Source of the DNA: Nocardioides sp.
GTDB taxonomy: Bacteria; Actinomycetota; Actinomycetes; Propionibacteriales; Nocardioidaceae
Length of the DNA stretch: 33,832 nt
Assembly: GCF_016462705.1 (NCBI RefSeq)
Contig: NZ_JAEMSS010000026.1
Location: 1-33,832, forward strand
Direction of reading: 5' to 3'
Shown: positions 23,123 to 31,377 of the stretch, piece by piece
How the letters are laid out: each line of letters begins with the position of its first letter
Numbering within the stretch: the first letter of the stretch is position 1
The notes under the pieces: generated by a model
What the model saw: the letters and a program-made list of their open reading frames with translations, nothing else
Told to the model about the DNA's origin: nothing
The model's database searches: none
Program-made: the position numbers and the translations under genes

Positions 23123-24505
23123 ATGAGCAACCCGGTCCTGACCTTCCTCGGCGCCACCGGCGCCGTGACCGGCAGCAAGTTCCTGGTCGACACCACCGAC
23201 TCGCGCACGCTGGTCGACGCCGGGCTCTTCCAGGGCCCACCGGACCTGCGCCGCCGCAACTGGGAGGAGTTCCCGGTCGCGGCATCGTCGCTGGACGCGG
23301 TCACCGTGAGCCACGCGCACCTGGACCACTGCGGGCACCTGCCCCGGCTCGTGCGCGAGGGGTTCGCGGGTCCGATCTACTGCTCGCCCGAGACGGCCGA
23401 GCTCGTGGAGATCGTGCTGCGCGACAGTGCGCACCTGCAGGAGGAGGACGCACAGCACGCGAACGCCGGCGGCTACTCCAAGCACCGTCCGGCTCTCCCG
23501 CTCTACGACCGGGAGGACGTGGAACGGACCTTGCCGTTGCTGCGACCGGTCGGGTTCGGGGAGACGACCCAGGTGGCCGCGGGAGCCAGGGTGACGCTGC
23601 ACCCGGCCGGCCACATCCTCGGCTCGGCGACCGTGCTCCTCGAGACCGACGGACGCCGCACGCTGTTCAGCGGGGACCTCGGCCGGCCGAGCCATCCGCT
23701 GCTCCGGCCCCCGGACCCGCCGCCCGCCGTCCACACCGTGGTGGTCGAGTCGACCTACGGCGGCCGGACCCACGAGCCGGCCGGGCCGGACACGCTCGGC
23801 GCGGCGGTCCGGCGGGCCGCCCACCGTGGTGGGTCGGTGCTGATCCCGGCCTTCGCGGTGGATCGGACCGAGCTGGTCATCCTGGCCATCCACCGGCTGA
23901 TGGAGGAGGGCAGGATCCCGAGGCTCCCGGTCTTCGTCGACAGCCCGATGGCGGTCGCCGCGCTGCACGTCTACCGACGCGCGCTGGGCGCCCCGTCCCC
24001 GCAGCTCCGTCCCGACAGCGGGGAGCTACGGGCCGCTCTGGACTCCGTCGAGGTGCACGGGGTGGGGGACGTCGCGGGCTCGATGCGCCTCAACCGGCCC
24101 GCGATGCCGTCGATCGTGATCTCCGCCTCCGGGATGGCCACCGGCGGCCGGGTCATCCACCACCTGGCCCATCAGCTGCCGGACCCACGCAACGTCGTGG
24201 TGCTCACCGGCTACCAGGCGGTGGGGACGCGGGGCCGGCAGCTCCAGGAAGGCGCCCGGCAGGTGAAGATCCACGGACGCTACGTCCCGGTGCGTGCCGA
24301 GATCGTCGACGTGCCGGACTTCTCGGTGCACGCCGACAGCGACGAGCTGTGCGCCTGGCTGGCCTCGGCGCCGGAGCCTCCGGAGGTCGTGTACGTCGTG
24401 CACGGCGAGCCCGACTCGTCCGAGGCCCTGGCTGTCCGGATCAGGGACGAGCTCGGCTGGTCCGCCGTCGTCCCGAAGCGGGGCGAGCGGGTGCGGCTCG
24501 ACTGA
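23123..24505 (+). CDS. Metallo-beta-lactamase fold protein with beta-CASP domain
   Basis: Members of this group (RNase J/CPSF-73-like) process or degrade RNA, though some bacterial ones are uncharacterised. ATG 23123 is chosen because GAGGTGGAG lies just upstream; the in-frame GTG at 23114 falls in that Shine-Dalgarno. The 460-residue product has the first motif HAHLDHCGH (HxHxDH, residues 64-69), HPAGHILGSATVLLE, SGDLGRPSHP (a metal-ligand Asp) and ESTYGGR. The beta-CASP insertion continues with IPAFAVDRTELVILAIHRL, VFVDSPMA, ISASGMATGGRVIHHL and a final FSVHADSDEL. It starts 111 bases after pckG. Target RNA unknown. Confidence 0.92.
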   Translation: MSNPVLTFLGATGAVTGSKFLVDTTDSRTLVDAGLFQGPPDLRRRNWEEFPVAASSLDAVTVSHAHLDHCGHLPRLVREGFAGPIYCSPETAELVEIVLRDSAHLQEEDAQHANAGGYSKHRPALPLYDREDVERTLPLLRPVGFGETTQVAAGARVTLHPAGHILGSATVLLETDGRRTLFSGDLGRPSHPLLRPPDPPPAVHTVVVESTYGGRTHEPAGPDTLGAAVRRAAHRGGSVLIPAFAVDRTELVILAIHRLMEEGRIPRLPVFVDSPMAVAALHVYRRALGAPSPQLRPDSGELRAALDSVEVHGVGDVAGSMRLNRPAMPSIVISASGMATGGRVIHHLAHQLPDPRNVVVLTGYQAVGTRGRQLQEGARQVKIHGRYVPVRAEIVDVPDFSVHADSDELCAWLASAPEPPEVVYVVHGEPDSSEALAVRIRDELGWSAVVPKRGERVRLD

Positions 24506-24524
24506 CCGGGCTCGGTGGCTTCTC

Positions 24525-25472
24525 TCAGTCGATCGGTGCCAGCGTCTCGAGGAGCCGGTTGACCCGCCGCTCGCGCCGCATCTCCTTGGCGGTGACGGGC
24601 GACTCGGGCGTGACGAGCACCGGTGCGGTCGCGTGGGCCAGGGCGGCGCGGGCGACCGGGCCCAGGTGGGTGCGCAGGGGGAGCAGGTGGTGACGACGGC
24701 CGATCACGAGGAGGTCCGAGACCTCGGCCGCGTCGAGGACCGCCTCGGCCGGCGGGGCATGCCGCACGTCGACGGCGACCTCGACATCGGGGAACGCCGA
24801 GCGGAAGGGGGCCAGGAGGGGGTGCAGCTCGGTCCGCCAGCGGTCGGCCCACTCCGCGCGCATCGCCTCGTCGACGACCTCCGCCTCGAAGCCCGAGTCC
24901 AGCCACCACGCGTGCAGCACGACGAGCGACGCGCCGAGCTTGCGGGCCTCCGCGAAGGCGGCGCGCAGGACCATCGGGGCCTCGATGGGGTCCTGGACCG
25001 CGGCGGTCACGACGGCGGTCGGGTGCGCGCGTGGCGACCACCCCTCGGGCACCGAGACGACCGGCCCGTGGGCCCGGCCGGCGACGCTCTGGACCACGGA
25101 GCCGCCGACGAGGCGGTGCAGGCGTCCGAACGCTCGGTGCTCCAGCACGAGGAGCTCCTCGTCACTGGTGCGCTTGGTCAGCTCGTCGACGACCCTGCCC
25201 ATGCTGACCAGCTCGGACGTCACGGCGACCTCGTCGCCCGCGAGGCGCTCGGCCTCGGCCACCGCGCGGGCCAGGGTCGCGCGGGCACCCTCCAGCGCTT
25301 CGCCGTACAGGCCGGCGTACGCCTCGCTGGACGGGAGCTGCAGGACGTGCACCAGGTGTACCGGCCGCGACCAGCGCCGGGCCTCCTCGACGGCGAACCC
25401 GAGGGCGGATCCGGAGCCTTCGGCGCCGACGCCCACGACGATCGGGGTGCTCGGGGTGCTCGGGGTGGTCAT
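24525..25472 (-). CDS. Tandem universal stress protein (UspA family), copy 1
   Basis: The 315-residue product contains two UspA domains. Domain 1 begins IVVGVGAEGSGSALGFAVEEARRW and domain 2 begins near residue 155 (TAVVTAAVQDPIEAPMVLRAAFAEARKLGA). The ATP-loop region of domain 1 reads LLVLEHRAFGRLHRLVGGSV and of domain 2 LLVIGRRHHLLPLRTHLGPV; neither matches the classical G-2X-G-9X-G(S/T) motif. ATG is supported by GAGGA 8 nt upstream. It follows the other minus-strand stress gene by 35 bases, so the two form an operon reading away from the box at 26468. Confidence 0.92.
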   Translation of the reverse strand: MTTPSTPSTPIVVGVGAEGSGSALGFAVEEARRWSRPVHLVHVLQLPSSEAYAGLYGEALEGARATLARAVAEAERLAGDEVAVTSELVSMGRVVDELTKRTSDEELLVLEHRAFGRLHRLVGGSVVQSVAGRAHGPVVSVPEGWSPRAHPTAVVTAAVQDPIEAPMVLRAAFAEARKLGASLVVLHAWWLDSGFEAEVVDEAMRAEWADRWRTELHPLLAPFRSAFPDVEVAVDVRHAPPAEAVLDAAEVSDLLVIGRRHHLLPLRTHLGPVARAALAHATAPVLVTPESPVTAKEMRRERRVNRLLETLAPID

Positions 25473-25507
25473 GGCTGGTTCCTCTCTGGGCAGGCTGGTC
25501 GGCCCCG

Positions 25508-26410
25508 TCACTCGGCCGGCTGCTCGGGCACCACGACGACGGTGGTCCGGGCGCGCTCCAGGACGGCGAGGGCGCAGGACGAGTACAGGAGCCGCGACCA
25601 GCCGCTGACGTCGCTGCGCCCGACGACGACCAGCTCGGCCTCGGGTGCCTCGTGGAGCAGGCACTGGTCGACGAGTCCCTGCGACAGCTGCAGGTCGACC
25701 TCGACGTCCGGGTACTTCTCGCCCAGACCCGCCACGGACTCCGAGAGGAGCATCCGCAGCTCGACGACGTCGCTGGGTTCCGCCTGGACACCGGCAGCGC
25801 CCTGCGTGACGAGCGTGGGATCGACGAAGCTGTGCATGACCACGAGGGGGAGGTGGTGCAGCGACGCCTGCTGGAAGGCGAACTCGACGACGGGCAGCGA
25901 GGCCACGCTCCCCTCGGCGCCGACGAGGACCTCGTGCCGACCGTCGTGCGGCTCCTGAGGGCGGCACACGACCACCGGACACCGGGCCAGCCGGGCCACG
26001 GACTGGCTGACCGACCCGAGCACCAGGGAGCGCAGGGGACCGCGCCCCCGGGAGCCGAGCACGACGACGTGGGCCGAGGCCGAGGCCTCGACGAGCGCGT
26101 CCCTGGCGTCGGTCCCGAGCACGTGGGTCCGCACCTCGAGGCCCGGCACCTCGAGGACGGCGATCTCCCGAGCCTCGGCGGCCAGCGTCTCGCCGGCCTC
26201 GTGCAGGGCTCGGGTGAGCACGCTCTGGTCCAGGCCGGGGGTTCCCAGCCACGCGAGCTCGCCGACCCCGACCCGGCCGTAGGCGTGCACGATGTCCAGG
26301 GGGCGCCCTTCCAGGTGTGCCTGCCGGGCCGCCCACACGACGGCCCGCTCGGCGTGGGCCGAGCCGTCGGTGCCGACGACGATGCTGCCTGCGGGGATGT
26401 CTCTGGTCAC
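25508..26410 (-). CDS. Tandem universal stress protein (UspA family), copy 2
   Basis: The start GTG 26410 gives 300 residues with two UspA domains. Domain 1 (SIVVGTDGSAHAERAVVWAARQA) has the only classical ATP-binding loop of the four stress proteins here: VVVLGSRGRGPLRSLVLGSVSQSV, fitting G-2X-G-9X-G-S. Domain 2 has a degenerate loop, VVVGRSDVSGWSRLLYSSCALAV. Such tandem Usp proteins bind ATP and help regulate growth arrest in mycobacteria. It is the first gene of the minus-strand pair, divergent from the next stress-protein gene across a DosR-like box. Confidence 0.93.
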   Translation of the reverse strand: MTRDIPAGSIVVGTDGSAHAERAVVWAARQAHLEGRPLDIVHAYGRVGVGELAWLGTPGLDQSVLTRALHEAGETLAAEAREIAVLEVPGLEVRTHVLGTDARDALVEASASAHVVVLGSRGRGPLRSLVLGSVSQSVARLARCPVVVCRPQEPHDGRHEVLVGAEGSVASLPVVEFAFQQASLHHLPLVVMHSFVDPTLVTQGAAGVQAEPSDVVELRMLLSESVAGLGEKYPDVEVDLQLSQGLVDQCLLHEAPEAELVVVGRSDVSGWSRLLYSSCALAVLERARTTVVVVPEQPAE

Positions 26411-26467
26411 GTCTCCACTCTCGTTCGCCCTCCCCGCCGGGCGTACAGGCTTGCGGCCCGCCGGCCC

Positions 26468-26481
26468 GGGACCTAGGGCCC
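26468..26481. promoter_or_regulatory. DosR-like box 2 between divergent stress-protein genes (GGGACCTAGGGCCC)
   Basis: GGGACCTAGGGCCC is a near-perfect palindrome (GGG-A/C-CC-TA-GG-G/T-CCC) at the middle of the 126-base divergent region. It is 57 bases upstream of the minus-strand Usp GTG and 55 bases before the plus-strand Usp ATG, so one site can serve both directions. It aligns with boxes 1, 3 and 4. Confidence 0.7.
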
Positions 26482-26536
26482 TGCCGACGGGGGAGGCGGA
26501 CGACAAGCATCGAGGTAGTGACCGAAGGAGGCGTCC

Positions 26537-27478
26537 ATGAACAGCCCCGAGACTGGTCCGGTCGTCGTCGGCGTCGACGGCACCCCCGGGAGCGCCGGCG
26601 CCCTGCGCTACGCGGTCGCCGAGGCGGCCCGCCGAGGAGCCTCGCTGCGCCTCGTGCACGTGCTGCCCGTGACCGCCCCCGTCTGGCCGGGCGTGCCCAT
26701 GAGCGGTGTGGGAGACAGTGAGCTCCGCGACGTCGCCACCTCGATCCTCGAGGAGTCCGTCGCCGCGGTGCGTGACCTCGCGCCCGACCTCGAGGTGGTG
26801 ACCCGCCTGAGCGCCGGGTCCCGGAGCGGAGCGGTCGTCGAGGCCTCCGAGGACGCGCAGCTCGTGGTCGTGGGACGGGAGACCCAGCACGGTGTCGACC
26901 GGATCCTGGTCGGCGCGGTCACCGCGGCGGTGGCCGCCCACGCCCACTGCGGCGTGGCCGTCGTGCCGTCGTTCTGGTCGGGTGACCACCCGCGCGCCCG
27001 CGTCGTGGTCGCGATGAAGTCCCGGGCCAACGCCCACGCCGTCCTCACCGAGGCCTTCTCCCAGGCGCGCCGGCGAGGCGCGAGCCTCACCATCGTGACC
27101 GCCTGGGAGCTGCCCGACCCCTACCTCGACCGGATCGAGGTGCGCACGCACTCCGACGACTGGGAGGAGGAGGGTCGCAGTGTCATCGAGGACGTGCTCA
27201 CGAGCTGGCGTCGCGAGTACCCCGACGTGGCCGTCGACGTCCGGGTCCAGCACGGCCGGGCCGCCGAGGTGCTGCTCGCCGCGAGCCGCGACAGCGACCT
27301 GCTCGTCCTCTCGCGCCGGCACCGCGCCATCCCGCCCTACGGCCACCTCGGCGGCGTCGCCCACGCGATCCTCAGGGCGAGTGACGTCCCCGTCGTCGTG
27401 GTCCCCTTCACCGACGCGCACGACGACCCGGCCGAGGACGTGCTCGTGCTCGAGGAGTCGGGCGCCCCGGTCAAGTGA
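26537..27478 (+). CDS. Tandem universal stress protein (UspA family), copy 3
   Basis: The 313-residue product starts at ATG 26537 with AAGGAGG 5 nt upstream. Domain 1 begins VVVGVDGTPGSAGALRYAVAEAARRGAS and has the loop LVVVGRETQHGVDRILVGAVTAAV. Domain 2 begins near residue 157 and has LLVLSRRHRAIPPYGHLGGVAHAIL. Neither loop is the classical ATP-binding one. It is divergent from the minus-strand stress genes, shares the central box, and its stop overlaps the GTG of the second P-type ATPase, so the two are coupled. A similar pairing, Usp plus P-type ATPase (Rv1996 and CtpF), occurs in the DosR regulon of Mycobacterium tuberculosis. Confidence 0.93.
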   Translation: MNSPETGPVVVGVDGTPGSAGALRYAVAEAARRGASLRLVHVLPVTAPVWPGVPMSGVGDSELRDVATSILEESVAAVRDLAPDLEVVTRLSAGSRSGAVVEASEDAQLVVVGRETQHGVDRILVGAVTAAVAAHAHCGVAVVPSFWSGDHPRARVVVAMKSRANAHAVLTEAFSQARRRGASLTIVTAWELPDPYLDRIEVRTHSDDWEEEGRSVIEDVLTSWRREYPDVAVDVRVQHGRAAEVLLAASRDSDLLVLSRRHRAIPPYGHLGGVAHAILRASDVPVVVVPFTDAHDDPAEDVLVLEESGAPVK

Positions 27479-29997
27479 CGACCGGGCCCGTGACCGGCCG
27501 GACCGCACGCGGCCTGACCGGTGACGAGGCGGCCCGGCGGCTGGTGGAGCACGGCCCGAACGAGCTGCCCCCGGAGGTGTCGGTCAGTCTCCTCGCCCGG
27601 ATCGGGCAGCAGCTGCGTGACCCGATGATCCTGCTGCTGTGCGGTGCCCTGGTGCTGGTCGTCGCCGTCGGAGACCACGCCGACGCGGTGATCATCGCCG
27701 CGGTGATCGTGCTCAACACCACCATCGGAGTGGTCCAGGACGTACGCGCCCAGCACGCGGTGGACGCCCTCTCGCGGATGGCGGCCCCCCGGGCCCACGT
27801 GTGGCGAGACGGTGCCCTGGTCGAGGTGGCCGCCGGGGACGTCGTCCCCGGGGACACGGTCCGCCTCGAGGCCGGCGACATCGTGCCTGCCGACCTGCTC
27901 CTGGTCGAGGCGTCCTCGCTCGAGGTGGACGAGTCGACGATGACAGGGGAGTCGATGCCGGTCCCGCGAGCCCTCGCGGAGGAGGTGGTCTCGGGCACGG
28001 TCGTCACCCGCGGCCGGGGCATCGGACGCGTGGTCCGCACCGGCGCCGACAGCGGGCTCGGCAGGATCGCGGCGCTCGTGGCCGGTGCGGGGCTGCGACC
28101 GACGCCCCTGCAGCTGCGCCTGGCCCGGCTGTCCCGTCAGCTGGTCCTCGTCACCAGCATCATCTGCCTCGGCGTGTTCGGGCTCGCGATGGCCCAGGGG
28201 ATGTCCTGGACGGCGGCGTCGGTGCTGGCGGTGAGCCTCGGCGTGGCCGCCGTCCCCGAGTCGCTGCCCGCGGTGGTGACGATCTCACTGGCCCTGGGAG
28301 CCCGCCGGATGGCGCGACGCTCGGCGGTCGTCCGCCGGCTGCCCGCCGTGGAGACCCTGGGCTCGGTGACCGTCCTGGCCTCGGACAAGACCGGCACCCT
28401 GACCCAGGGCGTGCTGACCGCACGCCAGCTGTGGACCCCCGCCGGCACCTGCGAGGTCAGCGGGACGGCGTACGCCGTCGACGGGCGCGTCGAGGGGTCG
28501 CCGGAGGCACGCGCCGAAGCCGTCGGGCTGCTGCGCAACGCCGCCCTCTGCAACGACGCGTCCCTGAGAGCGGGCGACGAGCCGGGGGAGTGGCTCGCGG
28601 TGGGCGACCCCTTCGACGTGGCGCTGCTCGTGGCCGCGGCAAAGGGTGGTCTCGACCTCGACTCCCTCGCTCACTGGAACCGGATCGACGAGTCGCCGTT
28701 CGACAGTGACGTCGGGTTCTCCCGCACGGTGCACAGCGGCCCGGACGGCGTCGAGGTGGAGGTCCTGAAGGGTGCCCCGGAGCGACTGCTCCCGATGCTC
28801 GCACCGGGGCCCGTGGCGGAACAGGCCCGGGTCCAGGCCGAGCTGTGGGCCGCCCAGGGCCATCGGGTCCTGGCCGTCCTCGAGGACCGCCGGGCCGTGG
28901 GGCTGGTGGCGGTGACCGACCCTCCCCAGCCGGACGCGGCCCAGGTGGTCGAGGACTGCCACGCCGCCGGCATCAGGATCGTCCTGGTCACCGGCGACCA
29001 CCCCGCCACCGCCCGGGTGGTGGCCGAGGAGCTGGGCATCCTGTCCGACGACGGGTTGGTCGTGGAGGGCGAGGCCGTGGCCCGGGGTGAGCACCTGGAC
29101 CTGGTGGAGCAGATCGACGTCTACTCCCGGGTCCGGCCCGAGCAGAAGGTCGGCATCGTCGACGCGTGGCAGGCCCACGGTGACGTCGTCGCGATGACGG
29201 GAGACGGGGTCAACGACGCGCCGGCCCTGCGCCGTGCCGACATCGGCGTGGCCATGGGGCGCAGCGGGACCGAGGTGGCCCGACAGGCGGCCGACCTGGT
29301 CCTCCTCGACGACGACCTGCGCACCCTGGTCGTCGCGGTGGGGGAGGGGCGGCGGATCCACGCGAACATCCGGACGTTCCTGCGCTACGGCCTCGCCGGC
29401 GGTCTGGCCGAGATCGTGGTGCTGCTGACCGCCCCGCTCCTCGGTCTCCCGATCCCGCTCACCCCGGCCATGATCCTGTGGGTCAACATGGTGACGCACG
29501 GGCTGCCCGGGGTCGCGTTCGGCGGCGAGCCGCTCGACCCCGACCTCATGCGCAGGCCCTCTCCTCCGCCGACCCAGTCCGTGCTGGACCGAGGCCTCAT
29601 CGGCCAGATCGTCGCGGCCGGCGCCCTGCTCTCGGTCGCGTCGCTCGGTGCCGGCCTCCTCGCCTCCCACCTGGGCCAGGACGTCCGGACGGCGGTGTTC
29701 CTCACGCTGGGGCTCGGGCAGCTGGCCGTGGCGCTGGCCCTGCGGGCGCCGCGCCGCGGCTGGGACTGGCGTGAGCGCGGTCTCGAGATCGCGGTCCTGC
29801 TGGCCGGGGCCTGCCAGCTCACCGGTGTCGCGATCCCAGGGGTGCGCGAGCTGCTCGGGACCGAGCCTCTCGGGACGGGCATGACCGTGGCGCTGGTGGG
29901 CATCGCCGCGCTCCCTGGCGTGCTCGTCGCGCTCTCGCGCCGACCATGGTCCCGGCGGCAGGGGACCTTCGCCTCCGGACCTGGACCGGTGGCCTGA
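27475..29997 (+). CDS. P-type cation ATPase, SERCA-like with altered helix 6
   Basis: This 840-residue pump starts at GTG 27475, overlapping the stress-protein stop. Catalytic features are TGES at 157-160, phosphorylated Asp304 in DKTGTLTQ and TGDGVND near 580. Helix 4 reads [19 protein letters not shown] with Glu262 in the place of SERCA's Glu309. Helix 6 reads [25 protein letters not shown] has N-x-x-T-D, and here the Asp position is His675. The family matches calcium-type (IIA) pumps and mycobacterial CtpF-related enzymes. The ion cannot be assigned; the His may alter selectivity. It is in an operon with stress protein copy 3. Confidence 0.93.
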   Translation: MTTGPVTGRTARGLTGDEAARRLVEHGPNELPPEVSVSLLARIGQQLRDPMILLLCGALVLVVAVGDHADAVIIAAVIVLNTTIGVVQDVRAQHAVDALSRMAAPRAHVWRDGALVEVAAGDVVPGDTVRLEAGDIVPADLLLVEASSLEVDESTMTGESMPVPRALAEEVVSGTVVTRGRGIGRVVRTGADSGLGRIAALVAGAGLRPTPLQLRLARLSRQLVLVTSIICLGVFGLAMAQGMSWTAASVLAVSLGVAAVPESLPAVVTISLALGARRMARRSAVVRRLPAVETLGSVTVLASDKTGTLTQGVLTARQLWTPAGTCEVSGTAYAVDGRVEGSPEARAEAVGLLRNAALCNDASLRAGDEPGEWLAVGDPFDVALLVAAAKGGLDLDSLAHWNRIDESPFDSDVGFSRTVHSGPDGVEVEVLKGAPERLLPMLAPGPVAEQARVQAELWAAQGHRVLAVLEDRRAVGLVAVTDPPQPDAAQVVEDCHAAGIRIVLVTGDHPATARVVAEELGILSDDGLVVEGEAVARGEHLDLVEQIDVYSRVRPEQKVGIVDAWQAHGDVVAMTGDGVNDAPALRRADIGVAMGRSGTEVARQAADLVLLDDDLRTLVVAVGEGRRIHANIRTFLRYGLAGGLAEIVVLLTAPLLGLPIPLTPAMILWVNMVTHGLPGVAFGGEPLDPDLMRRPSPPPTQSVLDRGLIGQIVAAGALLSVASLGAGLLASHLGQDVRTAVFLTLGLGQLAVALALRAPRRGWDWRERGLEIAVLLAGACQLTGVAIPGVRELLGTEPLGTGMTVALVGIAALPGVLVALSRRPWSRRQGTFASGPGPVA

Positions 29998-30010
29998 GGA
30001 CCCTGGGGGC

Positions 30011-30706
30011 ATGGGCCCTCCCCTGGGACGGCAACGACGCGCGGGCTCGCCGAAGCGGGTCGCGGCGGCGGTCCTCGCTGCCGCGGTGACGCTCGGCGGC
30101 TGCTCCGTGGACAGCCCGATGGGCGAGCGCCACCGGTCCGGACGGACCCTGGGCGGCACGCCCGGCTCCGCCATGCCCGGCTCCGCCATGCCCGGCTCCG
30201 CCATGCCCGGCGCCATGGGAGGAGGCCTCGGCATGCGCGCTGTCCAGGGCATGGGCGGGATGCACGCGACGATGGCCCCTCGGGACGAGGCCGACTACCT
30301 GCTGACCATGCTGCCGCACCACCGCGAGGCCATCGTCGCGGCCGAGTCGCTCACGCGCTCGCCGCACCCCGAGCTGCGGCGCCTCGGGCGGGCGATCCGG
30401 ACGAGCCAGTCCCGGCAGGTGCGGATGATGGAGCGTTGGGTCGCCCGCTGGTACCCGCAGGAGACACCGTCCATCGACTACCAGCCGATGATGAGCGACC
30501 TGACGGGTCTGAGCGGGGACGAGCTCGACCGGACCTTCCTCACCGAGATGGTCCACCACCACATGATGGCCGTGATGATGTCCCGCCACCTGGTGAGAGC
30601 CGGCCTGGTCCGTCATCCGGTGGTGGCCGGCCTGGCCGAGTCGGTGATCCGCGAGCAGAGCGCCGAGATCCGCCTGATGCGGCAGTGGCTGCTGCAGTGG
30701 AGCTGA
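30011..30706 (+). CDS. DUF305 lipoprotein, Met/His-rich
   Basis: The 231-residue product has a signal peptide with basic start (RQRRAGSPKR), hydrophobic core VAAAVLAAAVTLGG and lipobox LGGC with Cys31, so it should be lipid-anchored on the outside of the cell membrane. A linker contains three exact copies of PGSAM (see 30161-30205) and a Met/Gly-rich stretch. The DUF305 domain follows, with two His-Met motifs: ADYLLTMLPHHREAIVAAE and TFLTEMVHHHMMAVMMSRHLV. DUF305 is a ferritin-like four-helix family often linked to copper. Shine-Dalgarno match is weak (GGGGG very close to the ATG). It begins 13 bases after the ATPase stop and may be in that operon. Confidence 0.88.
   Translation: MGPPLGRQRRAGSPKRVAAAVLAAAVTLGGCSVDSPMGERHRSGRTLGGTPGSAMPGSAMPGSAMPGAMGGGLGMRAVQGMGGMHATMAPRDEADYLLTMLPHHREAIVAAESLTRSPHPELRRLGRAIRTSQSRQVRMMERWVARWYPQETPSIDYQPMMSDLTGLSGDELDRTFLTEMVHHHMMAVMMSRHLVRAGLVRHPVVAGLAESVIREQSAEIRLMRQWLLQWS
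30161..30205 (+). repeat. Three tandem 15-bp repeats inside the DUF305 gene
   Basis: CCCGGCTCCGCCATG occurs three times in a row (30161-30175, 30176-30190, 30191-30205), then a diverged partial copy. It encodes PGSAM repeats in the linker. The perfect identity at DNA level suggests recent slippage; the copy number may vary between strains. Confidence 0.95.
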
Positions 30707-30732
30707 GCTCCTGAGAGCGGTCCCGCCAACTG

Positions 30733-30747
30733 GTGACCAAGGGCCCT
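30733..30747 (+). promoter_or_regulatory. DosR-like box 3 (GTGACCAAGGGCCCT)
   Basis: GTGACCAAGGGCCCT is followed by GATTCGCGG and lies 73 nt before the flavoprotein start. A TAGCGT hexamer (30771-30776) lies 23 nt downstream as a possible -10, which would place the box centre near -40, the usual position of an activator site. It aligns with the other boxes with one change in the left arm. Confidence 0.65.
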
Positions 30748-30820
30748 GATTCGCGGTGCCTCGACCGACCTAGCGTCGTCCCACACAGACCGGGCACAAC
30801 GGTCCCGATCGGGAGAGACG

Positions 30821-31276
30821 GTGGTGGCGATGGCGATGCCGACGGACGAGGACCCGGTGGTCGAGCTGAGTGTCGAGGAGTGCTGGGACCTGCTCGAGGA
30901 GGAGCAGTTCGGCCGGCTGGCCTACCGGCTCGTCGACGAGGTCCACCTGGTGCCGATCAACTACGTGACCGACGGCAGGTCGCTGTTGTTCCGGACCGGT
31001 TCCGGCAACAAGCTGCTCGCCGCAGCACTGCACTCGGACGTGGCCCTCGAGATCGACTGGCACGACGATCTCTCGGCCTGGTCGGTCGTCGCCCGAGGCC
31101 GGCTTCGTCGCCTCGGTGAGGACGAGGCCGCACGGGTCGAATCGCTTCCGCTGCAACCGTGGGTCGAGACCCTCAAGTACGACGTCGTCGAGCTCGCCGC
31201 CGATGTCGTCACGGGCCGCCGGTTCCGGCTGCACCGGCCGGAGCCGGACCACCAGCTGTCGCGGTCCCAGGGGTAG
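30821..31276 (+). CDS. Pyridoxamine 5'-phosphate oxidase-fold flavoprotein
   Basis: The 151-residue product has the FMN-binding split-barrel of the pyridoxamine oxidase/NimA-like family: VEECWDLLEEEQFGRLAYRLVDEVHLVPINYVTDGRSLLFRTGSG is the conserved first half (only parts quoted: FGRLAYRLV, PINYVTDGRSLLFRTG) and ALEIDWHDDLSAWSVVARGRL the second. Start is uncertain: GTG 30821, GTG 30824 (best spacing to GGGAGAG) or ATG 30830. Homologues such as Rv3129 belong to the DosR regulon. The substrate is unknown; members use FMN or F420. It is preceded by box 3 and followed by box 4. Confidence 0.85.
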   Translation: MVAMAMPTDEDPVVELSVEECWDLLEEEQFGRLAYRLVDEVHLVPINYVTDGRSLLFRTGSGNKLLAAALHSDVALEIDWHDDLSAWSVVARGRLRRLGEDEAARVESLPLQPWVETLKYDVVELAADVVTGRRFRLHRPEPDHQLSRSQG

Positions 31277-31313
31277 CCCGGGTGCTGGTTGTGGTCCGTC
31301 GACTCCCAGCGCG

Positions 31314-31328
31314 AGGACCAAGGACCCT
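31314..31328 (+). promoter_or_regulatory. DosR-like box 4 (AGGACCAAGGACCCT)
   Basis: AGGACCAAGGACCCT is followed by GATGCG and lies 49 nt before the ATG of stress-protein copy 4. It matches box 3 at 12 of 15 positions and also shares the trailing GAT.CG with boxes 1 and 3. Confidence 0.65.
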
Positions 31329-31377
31329 GATGCGCCCAGCGGGCGCGGTGTGATCGTCGAGGAAAAGGAGGTCCGTC

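Noticed and set aside
21092..23968. A minus-strand open frame of 958 codons opposite pckG and the beta-CASP gene
   Set aside because: The translation has no family motif and spans two clear plus-strand genes; long antisense frames are expected at this GC content.
25441..25472. Short tandem repeat (GGGGTGCTC units) at the start of stress protein copy 1
   Set aside because: It only encodes STPSTP in the N-terminus and is too short to call as a repeat element.
29997..30015. AGGACCCTGGGGGCA before the DUF305 gene as another box
   Set aside because: Only the left half-site fits and it abuts the start codon, which is unsuitable for an activator site.
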